Notes under the pieces: generated by a model | The model's database searches: none | What the model saw: only the letters and a program-made list of their open reading frames with translations | Told to the model about the DNA's origin: nothing | Made by a program: the position numbers and the translations under genes | Shown: positions 1 to 8,554 of the stretch, piece by piece | Layout: each line of letters begins with the position of its first letter | How positions within the stretch are numbered: the first letter of the stretch is position 1 | NCBI GenBank assembly: GCA_045580875.1 | Contig: JAZNOP010000020.1 | Location: forward strand, 57,455-121,454 | DNA length: 64,000 nucleotides | From: SIG598 sp045580875 | GTDB lineage: Bacteria; Bacillota; Clostridia; Oscillospirales; Acutalibacteraceae | Direction of reading: 5' to 3'

Positions 1-2
1 CT

Positions 3-383
3 GTTGCAATGATCAGTATTTTCATTATGAGAATCGTTGCATGCTTCAGCATGAGCTATTCTACGGCAAATCTTATATATTTTGCTCTGACCTGGCTTTT
101 TACAATCAATATTACACTTGCAGTGTTCAACCTTCTGCCTATTTATCCTCTTGACGGTTCAAGGATACTTGGCGGTATACTTCCTAATAAATGGAATGAG
201 TTTATGGCAAAGAATTCACAGATTATTTCTATTGTTGCCATGATCGTGCTTGTCACTGGTGTACTTGATCCTGTCATCAATTTTTTCTCAGACGGATTGT
301 CGGGTTTCATGCTCTTCTGTGCCGACGGCCTGTTTGATCTGATCGGACTTGAAGAAACAACTATGTGGAGCGGAATATTCTGA
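3..383 (+). CDS. Site-2 protease family (M50) membrane metalloprotease, C-terminal part
   Basis: The reading frame is open from the window edge, so the N-terminal part with the HExxH zinc site lies outside. What remains is strongly hydrophobic and carries NLLPIYPLDGSRIL, the family's second conserved motif (NxxPxxPLDG) whose Asp helps bind zinc inside the membrane. Further hydrophobic segments follow. These proteases cut membrane-bound substrates. The gene stops one base before scpA, and an M50 protease next to scpAB is a common clostridial arrangement. The substrate cannot be told from sequence. Confidence 0.85.
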   Translation, partial: VAMISIFIMRIVACFSMSYSTANLIYFALTWLFTINITLAVFNLLPIYPLDGSRILGGILPNKWNEFMAKNSQIISIVAMIVLVTGVLDPVINFFSDGLSGFMLFCADGLFDLIGLEETTMWSGIF

Positions 384-384
384 A

Positions 385-1131
385 ATGAGTATTGAAAAAG
401 AAAAGCTTTCATATAAGCTTGAGGTTTTTGAGGGTCCTCTTGATCTTCTGCTTAGTCTTATTACCAAAAATCAGCTTAATATTTATGATATTCCTGTATC
501 TGAACTGCTCGATCAGTATATGGAGCATATACGGAAGATGCAGGAGGCGGATATTGATGTTGCCAGTGAATTCCTTACCATGGCATCAAGACTTATCTAT
601 ATTAAAACGCTGACACTTCTTCCTAAGCAGGAGGAGCAGGCAGAAGAACTTAAGCGAGAACTTGTAGGTGAACTGATAAACTATCAGCTTGCCTGTGAGG
701 CAGCAAAAAGACTTGCATCTCAGGCGAACTTTGACCAGTTCACAAGAAGTGAGATGGTTATTGAGTCGGACAAGACATACCGTCTTCAGCATGATACCAT
801 GGTGCTTTACAATGCGTATATTGCTGCTGCAGGCAGAGGCAGGGCAAAGGAGCCGCCTTCAAAACAGGTTTTCACTCAGATAGTGGCAAAACCGGTTGTG
901 TCTGTCAATACACGTATAATTCATATTTTAAAAAGACTGTACAAGTCTCCGTCAGTAAATGTTGAGGAGCTTTTCATGCAGTCAGAATCAAAGAGTGAGG
1001 CCGTCGCAACTTTTCTTGCGGTTCTTGAACTTCTGCGTCATAACCGTGTAATAATTGACGATGATGCCAATATACAATTTTCAGACGGCGGTGAAAGAAA
1101 GTGGAAACGAAAGAAATCTACCGGGCAATAG
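385..1131 (+). CDS. scpA: Segregation and condensation protein A (kleisin)
   Basis: A 248-residue protein with the ScpA N-terminal signature FEGPLDLLLSLI at about residues 15-26 and a C-terminal winged helix. ScpA is the kleisin that bridges the Smc head domains and, with ScpB, forms the condensin that organises and separates chromosomes. I chose the ATG at 385 because an in-frame ATG at 349 would lie inside the upstream protease gene. The 3' end overlaps scpB by 31 bases, suggesting coupled translation. Confidence 0.95.
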   Translation: MSIEKEKLSYKLEVFEGPLDLLLSLITKNQLNIYDIPVSELLDQYMEHIRKMQEADIDVASEFLTMASRLIYIKTLTLLPKQEEQAEELKRELVGELINYQLACEAAKRLASQANFDQFTRSEMVIESDKTYRLQHDTMVLYNAYIAAAGRGRAKEPPSKQVFTQIVAKPVVSVNTRIIHILKRLYKSPSVNVEELFMQSESKSEAVATFLAVLELLRHNRVIIDDDANIQFSDGGERKWKRKKSTGQ

Positions 1132-1739
1132 AGGCTATGCTGTTTGCAAGCGGCGAGCCTGTATCGGTTGGGCGATTGGGCGAGGTTCTTGGTCTGGATG
1201 AGAAAGCTGTTACAGCATTCTGTCTGCAGCTTACGGACAAATACGAAGAAAAAGGCAGTGCTCTGGAAATAATAAGAATAGAAGATAAATTTCAGTTATG
1301 CACAAAAGCGCAGTATGCTTCCTATATACGCGCGATGTTGGAAATGCGTCGCAATACACCTCTTTCTCAGGCGGCTATGGAAGTGCTTGCAGTAATAGCT
1401 TACAATGAGCCGGTGACAAGAAATCTTGTTGAACAGGTACGAGGAGTTGACTGCTCAGGCGTTATTTCAAGTCTGCTTGCAAAAGGGCTTATTGAAGAGA
1501 AAGGCAGACTTGATCTGCCTGGTCGTCCCATGCAGTATAAAACAAGCGATCTGTTCCTCAGATGTTTTGGTATGCAGTCTCTGGCTGAACTTCCGAGACT
1601 TCCCGGTGATGCAGACGAAGAGCAGATTGAAGGACAGCTTTCGGTCGATGACGTACTTATGGCAAAGGCTGAGTCTGATGAATATGACAATTATGATGTT
1701 CAGTCAGATGATGAATTGATTGCTGACGACGGGGAATAG
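1101..1739 (+). CDS. scpB: Segregation and condensation protein B
   Basis: A 212-residue ScpB with tandem winged-helix signatures (AMLFASGEPVS near the N-terminus, VLAVIAYNEPVTR in the middle, then GRPMQYKTSDLFLRCFG) and an acidic tail. It dimerises and binds ScpA in the Smc condensin complex. The start is a GTG inside the end of scpA, and the long overlap supports stoichiometric production of the two subunits. Confidence 0.95.
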   Translation: METKEIYRAIEAMLFASGEPVSVGRLGEVLGLDEKAVTAFCLQLTDKYEEKGSALEIIRIEDKFQLCTKAQYASYIRAMLEMRRNTPLSQAAMEVLAVIAYNEPVTRNLVEQVRGVDCSGVISSLLAKGLIEEKGRLDLPGRPMQYKTSDLFLRCFGMQSLAELPRLPGDADEEQIEGQLSVDDVLMAKAESDEYDNYDVQSDDELIADDGE

Positions 1740-1771
1740 TTTATTTTTGCTGAGCGTTAGGCGGTGAATTA

Positions 1772-2608
1772 TTGGATATGATATTTCTGTATATATTAGC
1801 CGGTATTTTGGCGCTCATTATAATTTTGCTGATTATTCCAGTTCAGATTGAGCTGAGGTACAGTGAAGAACTGCTGATAAGAATCAAATATCTGTTTATC
1901 CCGTTTCAGGTTTTTCCAAAAAAAGAAAAAGCAGAAAAAAAGGATACCAAGGTCGGACGATTTATTAAGGAATTCTGGATCAGACATTGTTCAAAAGGCT
2001 GGACAACCTTTAAGGTGAATATTTCACGTACAGCTGCAAAAATCCGGCATAAATCACGAAAAATCTTTACTGGAATCAAAGAAAAGCTTGGAGTCAAAAA
2101 AAAAGAAGCAGCACCCAAAGATTCTGATAGTGCACAGGTAAAAGAAAAGAGCGCTTTTGCACAGCTGCGTGAAGCACGCGGATTTTCCGGAATGGTTGAA
2201 CTTATCTGGCGGATGGTATCACTGGCTGGCGGTGCATTCGGACGGATTCTGCACAGTATTACAGTAAACCGGTTTGATTTCAATGTAATTATCGGCGGAG
2301 AAGATGCAGCTGATACAGCTGTAAGCTACGGCAGATGGTGTTCTGTCCTTTATCCTGCTTTAGCGTTTATTCTTGGTAAAACATTGCGATATAATAAAAA
2401 TATTAATATTATTCCTGATTTTTCAGGTAGCGGCACAAAGGTGGATGCTGATATACTGCTTACCGTTGTACCGGTTTCTCTGCTTGCGCATTCGGCAGGA
2501 GCTTTCCTTAAGCTTCTGTTCCTTGAGATAAAAGATGCAGTAAAACAGAAAATGGACGAAGCCTCTGCTCAGGCTTCTCAGAATATAAAACAAGGCGGTG
2601 CATTTTAA
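1772..2608 (+). CDS. DUF2953 membrane-anchored protein (YtfI-like)
   Basis: 278 residues with a single N-terminal membrane helix (about residues 4-23), a very Lys-rich segment around residues 45-125, then a C-terminal region typical of DUF2953, including FNVIIGGEDAADTAVSYGRW. It starts at TTG behind AGGCGGTGA. It overlaps ytfJ by one base (TAATG). In Bacillus the same pair, ytfI-ytfJ, is linked to sporulation and germination, so a role in the forespore membrane is inferred. Biochemical function is unknown. Confidence 0.8.
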   Translation: MDMIFLYILAGILALIIILLIIPVQIELRYSEELLIRIKYLFIPFQVFPKKEKAEKKDTKVGRFIKEFWIRHCSKGWTTFKVNISRTAAKIRHKSRKIFTGIKEKLGVKKKEAAPKDSDSAQVKEKSAFAQLREARGFSGMVELIWRMVSLAGGAFGRILHSITVNRFDFNVIIGGEDAADTAVSYGRWCSVLYPALAFILGKTLRYNKNINIIPDFSGSGTKVDADILLTVVPVSLLAHSAGAFLKLLFLEIKDAVKQKMDEASAQASQNIKQGGAF

Positions 2609-2976
2609 TGACAGATCATCCTATTAAAGACATGATGGATACTACTCTTCAGAAGATAAAGGAAACCCTTGATGCTTCAACTGTAATTGGTGAGCCTATT
2701 ATTTCAGGTGAAGTAACCGTAATACCTGTGTCGAAGATATCTTATGGATTTGCTTCCGGCGGCTCAGATTTCCCGAACAAGAATTCTCAGGAGTGCTTTG
2801 GCGGCGGCGGCGGTGCCGGCGTTACCGTTGCTCCTGTGGGTTTTCTTGTTATCAATGGTGCCGATGTACGCATGATTCCTGTTGATTCCGGACTCAGTGC
2901 AGTTAACCATGCTATCGACATGGTTCCTGATATTGTTGATAAGGTCAAGGAAGTAACCAATCGAATTAAAAAATAA
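2608..2976 (+). CDS. ytfJ: GerW family sporulation protein YtfJ
   Basis: A 122-residue YtfJ/GerW protein. It has the usual order: an amphipathic N-terminus, GEPIISGEVTVIPVSKISYGF, a SGGSDF turn, a Gly-rich run, and VAPVGFLVI. In Bacillus, GerW is needed for lysozyme resistance and for some germinant responses of spores. Its start codon overlaps the stop of the DUF2953 gene, and a carboxypeptidase follows, giving a sporulation-flavoured mini-operon inside a housekeeping cluster. Confidence 0.92.
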   Translation: MTDHPIKDMMDTTLQKIKETLDASTVIGEPIISGEVTVIPVSKISYGFASGGSDFPNKNSQECFGGGGGAGVTVAPVGFLVINGADVRMIPVDSGLSAVNHAIDMVPDIVDKVKEVTNRIKK

Positions 2977-3058
2977 CAACTGAATTGGATAATTTCCGGC
3001 TGCCTGACATATCTATCAGTAAATGCCAAGATTAAGGCAATGATATGGAGGTGACCGG

Positions 3059-4351
3059 ATGTCTGGTAATATGAAAATGACATTAATCAGAAAGATTGCT
3101 GCAATAATGCTGGTAATGGCAATCATGACCGTTTGCTGTTCGGCTGCTTTTGCCAGTCCAGTGGGAGAAAATGGAAGTAATACAACTGATATTGTTACTT
3201 CGTCGACCGATATCTCCGCGGACGGTTCTGCTGTATTTGTTTCAGATCCCTCAAAAATCGGAAGCAGTATTCCAGTACCGACAGTTGGGCAGGGTTCTGC
3301 AATTGTAATGGATGCTGATACTGGCGTGGTTTTATTTGAAAAAAACGCGTATCAGCAGCGTCCGATGGCAAGTACAACAAAAATCATGACAGCATTGCTT
3401 GCTCTGGAGCGCAGTGAGCTTGGAAAAGAAATTACAATCAACAGTGATATGCTTGCTTACGATGAAGTTGGTTCCACAAAGCTGGGGCTTAAGCTTGGTG
3501 ACAGAATAACAATGCACGATCTTATCGTTGCAATGATTCTTCTCTCCGGTAACGACTGTGCCCAGTCGATTGCTGTTGAAATCGGTGGATCGTACGATGG
3601 ATTTGCTTCGCTGATGAATGAAAAAGCTTCTGATATCGGAATGATGAATACTCATTTCATCACACCGTCGGGTCTGGACGATGAGGCTCACTATTCTACT
3701 GCATACGATATGGCGCTTCTTGGCGCATATGCCTCTAAGAACGAGGATTTCATGTCCATCTGTTCAATGAAGACAGCTACAATACAATTCGGCAACCCGA
3801 TGGCAGATTTCTTCCTTGCAGCCCATAACTACCTGATGGAAGGTCTGAGCAGGGGAGTCAAAGGCTGTGATGGCATGAAGACAGGATATACTGATACAGC
3901 TGGATTCTGCCTGGTCAGCCATTGTGTGCGTGACGGAGTCAGCCTTGTGTGCGTAACATTGGGAGCGCCCTCTTACTGGTCATATCACAGCGATTTGTAT
4001 GATTATGCTTTTGACCAGTATGTAGAGGTGCATGCTGAGCCATCGTTGGTCAATGACAGTCTTATGGTTGTCGGAGGGTCACAGCAGGCTGTTGATATAG
4101 AGTGTGTCGGTGTTGAGTCATTCAATATTTATGAACCGCAGATAGGCGGGATTTCTTCGGAAATCGTGCTCAGCAAATTTGAATATGCACCTGTTTCGCA
4201 GAATCAGGTCGTCGGAACACTCCGATATTATTACGGAACAACCCTTATAAAGGAGTTTCCGGTATGCTCAAAGGAAAATGTTGAGTGCGTTACAACAGAT
4301 TGGCTTTCTGCCTACATAGATGCAATTAAATTTGATTTGGAAAATGAATAA
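3059..4351 (+). CDS. dacF: D-alanyl-D-alanine carboxypeptidase (DacF-type PBP)
   Basis: 430 residues with a signal peptide (hydrophobic about 11-30, cleavage likely after AFA) and the serine peptidase S11 triad in the right order: S105-T-T-K108, S163-G-N165 and K274-T-G276. The C-terminal part (about 320-410) fits the beta-rich domain of PBP5-like enzymes. It removes the terminal D-Ala from peptidoglycan stem peptides outside the membrane. The symbol dacF rests on the position behind ytfJ and on family resemblance, not on anything that separates it from dacA/dacB. GGAGGTG precedes the ATG. Confidence 0.9.
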   Translation: MSGNMKMTLIRKIAAIMLVMAIMTVCCSAAFASPVGENGSNTTDIVTSSTDISADGSAVFVSDPSKIGSSIPVPTVGQGSAIVMDADTGVVLFEKNAYQQRPMASTTKIMTALLALERSELGKEITINSDMLAYDEVGSTKLGLKLGDRITMHDLIVAMILLSGNDCAQSIAVEIGGSYDGFASLMNEKASDIGMMNTHFITPSGLDDEAHYSTAYDMALLGAYASKNEDFMSICSMKTATIQFGNPMADFFLAAHNYLMEGLSRGVKGCDGMKTGYTDTAGFCLVSHCVRDGVSLVCVTLGAPSYWSYHSDLYDYAFDQYVEVHAEPSLVNDSLMVVGGSQQAVDIECVGVESFNIYEPQIGGISSEIVLSKFEYAPVSQNQVVGTLRYYYGTTLIKEFPVCSKENVECVTTDWLSAYIDAIKFDLENE

Positions 4352-4390
4352 AAGGACACCAGATGTCCGTGAAAATAAGAGGTATTTAAA

Positions 4391-5119
4391 TTGGCTGGAA
4401 CTGTAAGACTTCAGAAGGTGCTTGCTGACAGCGGCATTGCATCAAGGAGAAAATCAGAGGAACTTATTGAACAGGGAAAAGTCCGCGTAAACGGTAAAGT
4501 TGCTGTTGTCGGCGATAAGGTTGACCCTAAAAATGACCGCATTACTGTAAGCGGCCGACGTGTTGTTGTAAAGAATGATAAGGTTTATCTTATGCTGCAC
4601 AAACCTCGCGGATATGTAACAACAATGTCTGACGAAATGGACAGAAAGTGTGTAGCTGAGCTTGTTTCGGCAGTAAATGCGCGCGTATTCCCGATCGGGC
4701 GACTGGATAAAGACAGTGAGGGTCTGCTGCTTATGACCAATGACGGTGATTTTGCCAATGCTGTCATGCATCCAGCAAAACACGTCCCCAAAACCTACAG
4801 GGTAACTGTGAAAGGAAAGGTTACCGAGGAGCAGCAGGCACACCTTTCGGCAGGACTTATGCTTGATGACAGAATCACTGCGCCCGCTGATGTTCACACA
4901 CACAGCATAGGTGAAGACAGGACTACTCTGGAGATTACGCTTTATGAAGGCAGAAACCGCCAGATAAGACGTATGTGTGAAGCTCTTGACCTTGAGGTTA
5001 TCCGACTCAAGCGTATTGCTATCGGTAAAATAAAACTGGGCGGACTTAAATGCGGTGACTGGCGTATGCTTAATGACGCTGAACTTCGTTCGATCAAGAC
5101 TCTTGTACAAATGCAATAA
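4391..5119 (+). CDS. rluB: rRNA pseudouridine synthase, RsuA/RluB family
   Basis: 242 residues with an N-terminal S4 RNA-binding domain (about 4-62; RLQKVLADSGIASRRKSEE) and an RsuA/RluB catalytic domain. The catalytic Asp is D106 in GRLDKDSEG, and RNRQIRRM lies near the C-terminus. It should isomerise a uridine in 23S rRNA (B-type target inferred from family and operon position). The start is TTG behind AGAGG. It is the last gene of this operon, followed by a strong terminator. Confidence 0.9.
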   Translation: MAGTVRLQKVLADSGIASRRKSEELIEQGKVRVNGKVAVVGDKVDPKNDRITVSGRRVVVKNDKVYLMLHKPRGYVTTMSDEMDRKCVAELVSAVNARVFPIGRLDKDSEGLLLMTNDGDFANAVMHPAKHVPKTYRVTVKGKVTEEQQAHLSAGLMLDDRITAPADVHTHSIGEDRTTLEITLYEGRNRQIRRMCEALDLEVIRLKRIAIGKIKLGGLKCGDWRMLNDAELRSIKTLVQMQ

Positions 5120-5124
5120 ATCGC

Positions 5125-5175
5125 AAACCAACAGACATACTTGCTATTTTATGCGGTAAGTCTGTTGGTTTATTT
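5125..5175 (+). terminator. Intrinsic terminator after rluB
   Basis: The arms AAACCAACAGAC (5125-5136) and GTCTGTTGGTTT (5160-5171) pair perfectly over 12 bp and are followed by a T-rich stretch. It closes the scpA-rluB operon just ahead of the promoter of the biotin-enzyme operon. Confidence 0.85.
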
Positions 5176-5215
5176 AATAAAATGACAAAAATTTAGCAAT
5201 AATAAGAAAAATGAC

Positions 5216-5244
5216 TTGTTTGATGATTAACATTGTTATATAAT
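5216..5244 (+). promoter_or_regulatory. Sigma-A type promoter of the biotin-enzyme operon
   Basis: TTGTTT (5216-5221) and TATAAT (5239-5244) are separated by exactly 17 bases. They sit about 60 bases ahead of the carboxyltransferase start, just after the rluB terminator. Confidence 0.75.
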
Positions 5245-5305
5245 ATATTTTGCGAAAATTTGGATATCATTATCCTCAATTATTATATTATCCAGGAGGT
5301 AACAA

Positions 5306-6697
5306 ATGGGTGCAGAAAGCAAAGCCGCAATCGCTGAGAGTGTAAGAGCAGCTGTAACCAAGAGTGCAGCATATGCTCGTCTTACCGCTCTTTTCGACAG
5401 TGGCACAATGACAGAATTTGAACCCCTCGCACTTTCCGAGGGCAAGCCTGCTGAGGTCATCACCGCCTTTGGCATGGTAAACGGTGTTCCGGTATGTGCA
5501 TTCTCGCAGAACAGCGAAATCGCAGGCGGTGCAGTTTCCAAGGCTTCGGCAACAAAGATCTGCAAGGTTTATGATTACGCACTTAAGACAGGTGCTCCGG
5601 TGGTTGGTATTTTCGACTCAACCGGCGCACGACTCAAGCAGGGCGCTGAAATGCTTAATGCTTTTGGTGACATGCTTATACGCAGCAATAATCTTTCCGG
5701 CGTTGTTCCTCAGATTGCAGTTATCGCAGGTACTTGTATCGGTACTTGCTCTCTGCTTGCTTCAAGTGCAGATGTTATTATTTGTGCAGAAACTGCTGAT
5801 TACGGTATTGATACTGCTGGCGGCAACATGACAGCAAAGGAAGCTGCTGAAGCAGGTGTTGCACATATTGTCACACCTGATGCACACAGCGCTGTTGCGG
5901 CTGCAAAGAATCTTATCTCAATTCTTCCGCAGAACAATCTTTCTGCTCCTGCGGTATGTGATTATACTGAGCCGTCTGTATTCCCGGCTGCAATCGCTTC
6001 CCAGAAGATCGGCTCCGGTGCAGATGTAACTGCAGAAATGCTTTCCGGTATTGTTGACCTTGGAAGCATCATTGAGCTTTCTGCAGGTTTCGGCAGGCAG
6101 ACCTATACTGCTCTTGCAACCATGAACGGTGCAGTAACAGGTATTGTATCTGTTCACAGTGATGAGAAAGAGCTTGTAAGCCGTGATTCTGCTGCAAAGG
6201 CAGCACGCTTTGTCCGTTTCTGTGATGCTTTCTCTATCCCGGTCATCACTTTTGTTGACTGCTGTGGATTTGCATCTATCCGTGAAGCTTCCATGCTCGC
6301 ACATTCCTATGCTGAAGCAACTACAGCAAAGATTGCTGTCATTGTCGGTGCAGCTTACGGTGCAGCTTATGTCTCCATGGCCGGTGCAGCATCCGGCTCC
6401 GATTATGTAGTTGCATGGCCGACTGCAGTTATCTCTCCGCTTGCTCCGACTACCATTGCTGCAGTTCTTTATAACGAGCAGCTTGTGGGCAGCAAGAACC
6501 CCATTGAGCAGAGAAAGGCTCAGGTTGAAGAATATACTGCAACTCTCGGTTCTCCGTATACCGCAGCACTTGGCGGTCATATTGAGGACGTAATCGATCC
6601 TGCAAATACCAGAAATACTCTTCTTGCTGCACTTAATATGCTCGCTGGAAAGCGTGTAAGCAAGAGCCCCAAGAAGCATTCAAATATTCAGCTTTAA
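5306..6697 (+). CDS. Acyl-CoA carboxyltransferase subunit (transcarboxylase 12S / PccB-like)
   Basis: 463 residues in the crotonase-fold carboxyltransferase family. The N-terminal half has FDSTGARLKQGAEML and the C-terminal half AYGAAY, YVVAWPTAVISPL and KKHSNIQL, the usual end of PccB-type proteins (family members are about 510 residues). The family moves a carboxyl group between carboxybiotin and an acyl-CoA. The next two genes encode a free biotin carrier and an OadA/5S-like subunit, so the set has the 12S-1.3S-5S composition of methylmalonyl-CoA:pyruvate transcarboxylase. The first oxyanion-hole segment is unusual, GTCIGTC where PccB proteins have GPCAGGA. A sodium-pumping decarboxylase is the alternative, but no membrane subunit is nearby. 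AGGAGG precedes the ATG. Confidence 0.85.
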   Translation: MGAESKAAIAESVRAAVTKSAAYARLTALFDSGTMTEFEPLALSEGKPAEVITAFGMVNGVPVCAFSQNSEIAGGAVSKASATKICKVYDYALKTGAPVVGIFDSTGARLKQGAEMLNAFGDMLIRSNNLSGVVPQIAVIAGTCIGTCSLLASSADVIICAETADYGIDTAGGNMTAKEAAEAGVAHIVTPDAHSAVAAAKNLISILPQNNLSAPAVCDYTEPSVFPAAIASQKIGSGADVTAEMLSGIVDLGSIIELSAGFGRQTYTALATMNGAVTGIVSVHSDEKELVSRDSAAKAARFVRFCDAFSIPVITFVDCCGFASIREASMLAHSYAEATTAKIAVIVGAAYGAAYVSMAGAASGSDYVVAWPTAVISPLAPTTIAAVLYNEQLVGSKNPIEQRKAQVEEYTATLGSPYTAALGGHIEDVIDPANTRNTLLAALNMLAGKRVSKSPKKHSNIQL

Positions 6698-6715
6698 TTT
6701 TAGGAGGAAATACAG

Positions 6716-7114
6716 ATGAAGAACCTCAAGATTACCGTTAATGGTGTAACATACGACGTTCAGGTTGAAGACCTCGGCGGTTCATCTGCCGGCTACGCAG
6801 CAGCTCCCGCACCCGCAGCAGCACCTGCACCTGCAGCAGCTCCCGCTCCGGCAGCAGCACCTGCAGCAGCTCCCGCCGCAAAGGCTCCGGTTTCTGCTGA
6901 TGCAGAGGTCGTATGCGCTCCGATGCCTGGTACCATCCTCAGCTGCAATGTCAAGGCTGGTGACGTAATCAAGTCCGGTACTGTCATGTTCATTCTCGAA
7001 GCTATGAAGATGGAGAATGAGATTATGGCTCCGCATGATGCCACCGTTGCTGCTGTTCACGTAAATAAGGGCGAGGCTGTTGAGTCTGGTACCGCTCTCG
7101 TATCGCTTGCATAA
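6716..7114 (+). CDS. Biotin carboxyl carrier protein (1.3S-like)
   Basis: 132 residues: a short N-terminal beta segment (1-20), an Ala/Pro-rich swinging-arm linker (about 28-57) and a biotinyl domain with EAMKMEN, in which K98 is the biotinylation site. As a separate polypeptide it shuttles CO2 between the carboxyltransferase encoded upstream and the OadA/5S-like protein encoded downstream. AGGAGG lies 5' of the ATG. The linker repeats are low-complexity GC-rich DNA and not a mobile repeat. Confidence 0.95.
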   Translation: MKNLKITVNGVTYDVQVEDLGGSSAGYAAAPAPAAAPAPAAAPAPAAAPAAAPAAKAPVSADAEVVCAPMPGTILSCNVKAGDVIKSGTVMFILEAMKMENEIMAPHDATVAAVHVNKGEAVESGTALVSLA

Positions 7115-7135
7115 TTGCAATAAGGAGAAATTGAT

Positions 7136-8533
7136 ATGCCGCAGATCAAAATAACTGAAACTGTCCTGCGTGTTGCTCATCAGTCGCTGATTGCAACACG
7201 TATGACCACTGAGGAAATGCTGCCCATGCTGGCTGATCTGGATAAGGTCGGTTTTCATTCTCTTGAATGCTGGGGCGGTGCTACCTTCGACTCCTGCCTT
7301 CGTTTCCTTGACGAAGATCCCTGGGAGCGTCTCCGCACAATAAGAAAGGCTTGTCCGAACACCAAGCTTCAGATGCTTTTCAGAGGTCAGAATATGCTTG
7401 GTTATCGTCATTATGCTGACGATGTTGTTGAATATTTCGTTGAGAAGTCCATCGCAAACGGTATTGATATCATGCGTATCTTCGATGCTCTTAACGACAT
7501 CCGTAACCTTCAGACAGCTATCAATGCTGCAAAGAAGTACAATGGTCATGTTCAGGCTGCTATCTCTTATACTACTGGTCCTGTTTTTGATCTCAAGTAC
7601 TACACTGATTATGCCAAGGCTCTTGAAAATGCCGGTGCAGATTCAATCTGCGTAAAGGATATGGCTGGTCTGCTTACTCCTTATGGCACATATGAGCTTG
7701 TACGCGCACTCAAGGAAACCGTAAAGGTTCCCATTCAGCTTCATACTCACTACACCTCCGGTCTTGCATCCATGGTACTCATGAAGGGTATTGAGGCTGG
7801 TGCAGATGTTATCGATACTGCAATGTCTCCGCTTGCTCTTGGTACTTCTCACGCTCCGACAGAGTCCATGGTCGCTGCACTCGCAGGCACTGAGTGGGAT
7901 ACCGGTCTTGATCTTAACCTTCTTTCTCAGATCAGAGACTACGTTAACACTCTTCGTGAGAAATACATTGCAAGTGGTCTTCTCAACACCAAGATGCTTG
8001 GTGTCGACTCCAAGACCCTGCTTTATCAGGTACCTGGCGGAATGCTTTCGAACCTTGTGTCTCAGCTTAAGGAAGCTGGAAAGCTTGATCAGCTTGATGC
8101 TGTTCTTAATGAGGTTCCCCGTGTCCGTAAGGATGCTGGCTATCCTCCGCTGGTTACTCCGACCTCTCAGATCGTCGGCACACAGGCAGTTCTGAACATC
8201 ATCGCAGGTGAGCGCTACAAGATGTGCTCCAACGAGTTCAAGGGTCTTGTACGCGGTCAGTACGGCAGAACACCTGTTGCAATTGATCCTGAATTCAGAA
8301 AGAAGATCATCGGTGACGAACAGCCCATCGACTGCCGTCCTGCTGACCTTATCAAGCCTGAGCTTGAAACATTCAGAACTGGAATGGCTGAGTTCTTTGA
8401 GCAGGATGAAGATGTTCTCTCCTTCGCTCAGTTTGATAAGGTTGCTACCAAGTTCTTCGAGCGCCGCAGAGACAGAAAGTACGGTATTGACGGCGCACAT
8501 GCCGACATGACCGAGAAAATCCATCCCGTTTGA
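7136..8533 (+). CDS. Oxaloacetate decarboxylase alpha / transcarboxylase 5S-like subunit
   Basis: 465 residues with an N-terminal HMGL-like TIM barrel and a C-terminal conserved carboxylase (PYC_OADA) domain; the biotinyl domain is a separate protein. Family signatures are SLECWGGATFDSC, LRGQNMLGYRHYADDVV and GGMLSNL. Of the four expected metal ligands, K174 (in VKDMAGL) and H203/H205 (in LHTHYTSG) are present. The expected Asp in LRDAHQSL is Val: the sequence reads LRVAHQSL, with V13 encoded by GTT at 7172-7174. The spacing to K174 equals that between D23 and K184 in the Propionibacterium 5S protein. It should transfer carboxyl between biotin and pyruvate/oxaloacetate, unless this change disables it. 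Confidence 0.9.
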   Translation: MPQIKITETVLRVAHQSLIATRMTTEEMLPMLADLDKVGFHSLECWGGATFDSCLRFLDEDPWERLRTIRKACPNTKLQMLFRGQNMLGYRHYADDVVEYFVEKSIANGIDIMRIFDALNDIRNLQTAINAAKKYNGHVQAAISYTTGPVFDLKYYTDYAKALENAGADSICVKDMAGLLTPYGTYELVRALKETVKVPIQLHTHYTSGLASMVLMKGIEAGADVIDTAMSPLALGTSHAPTESMVAALAGTEWDTGLDLNLLSQIRDYVNTLREKYIASGLLNTKMLGVDSKTLLYQVPGGMLSNLVSQLKEAGKLDQLDAVLNEVPRVRKDAGYPPLVTPTSQIVGTQAVLNIIAGERYKMCSNEFKGLVRGQYGRTPVAIDPEFRKKIIGDEQPIDCRPADLIKPELETFRTGMAEFFEQDEDVLSFAQFDKVATKFFERRRDRKYGIDGAHADMTEKIHPV

Positions 8534-8554
8534 TAAAATACGGAGGACAAAGAT

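Noticed and set aside
6782..7044. Repetitive GC-rich stretch in the biotin carrier gene, possible tandem repeat or duplicated element
   Set aside because: It encodes the Ala/Pro linker that is normal for this protein family.
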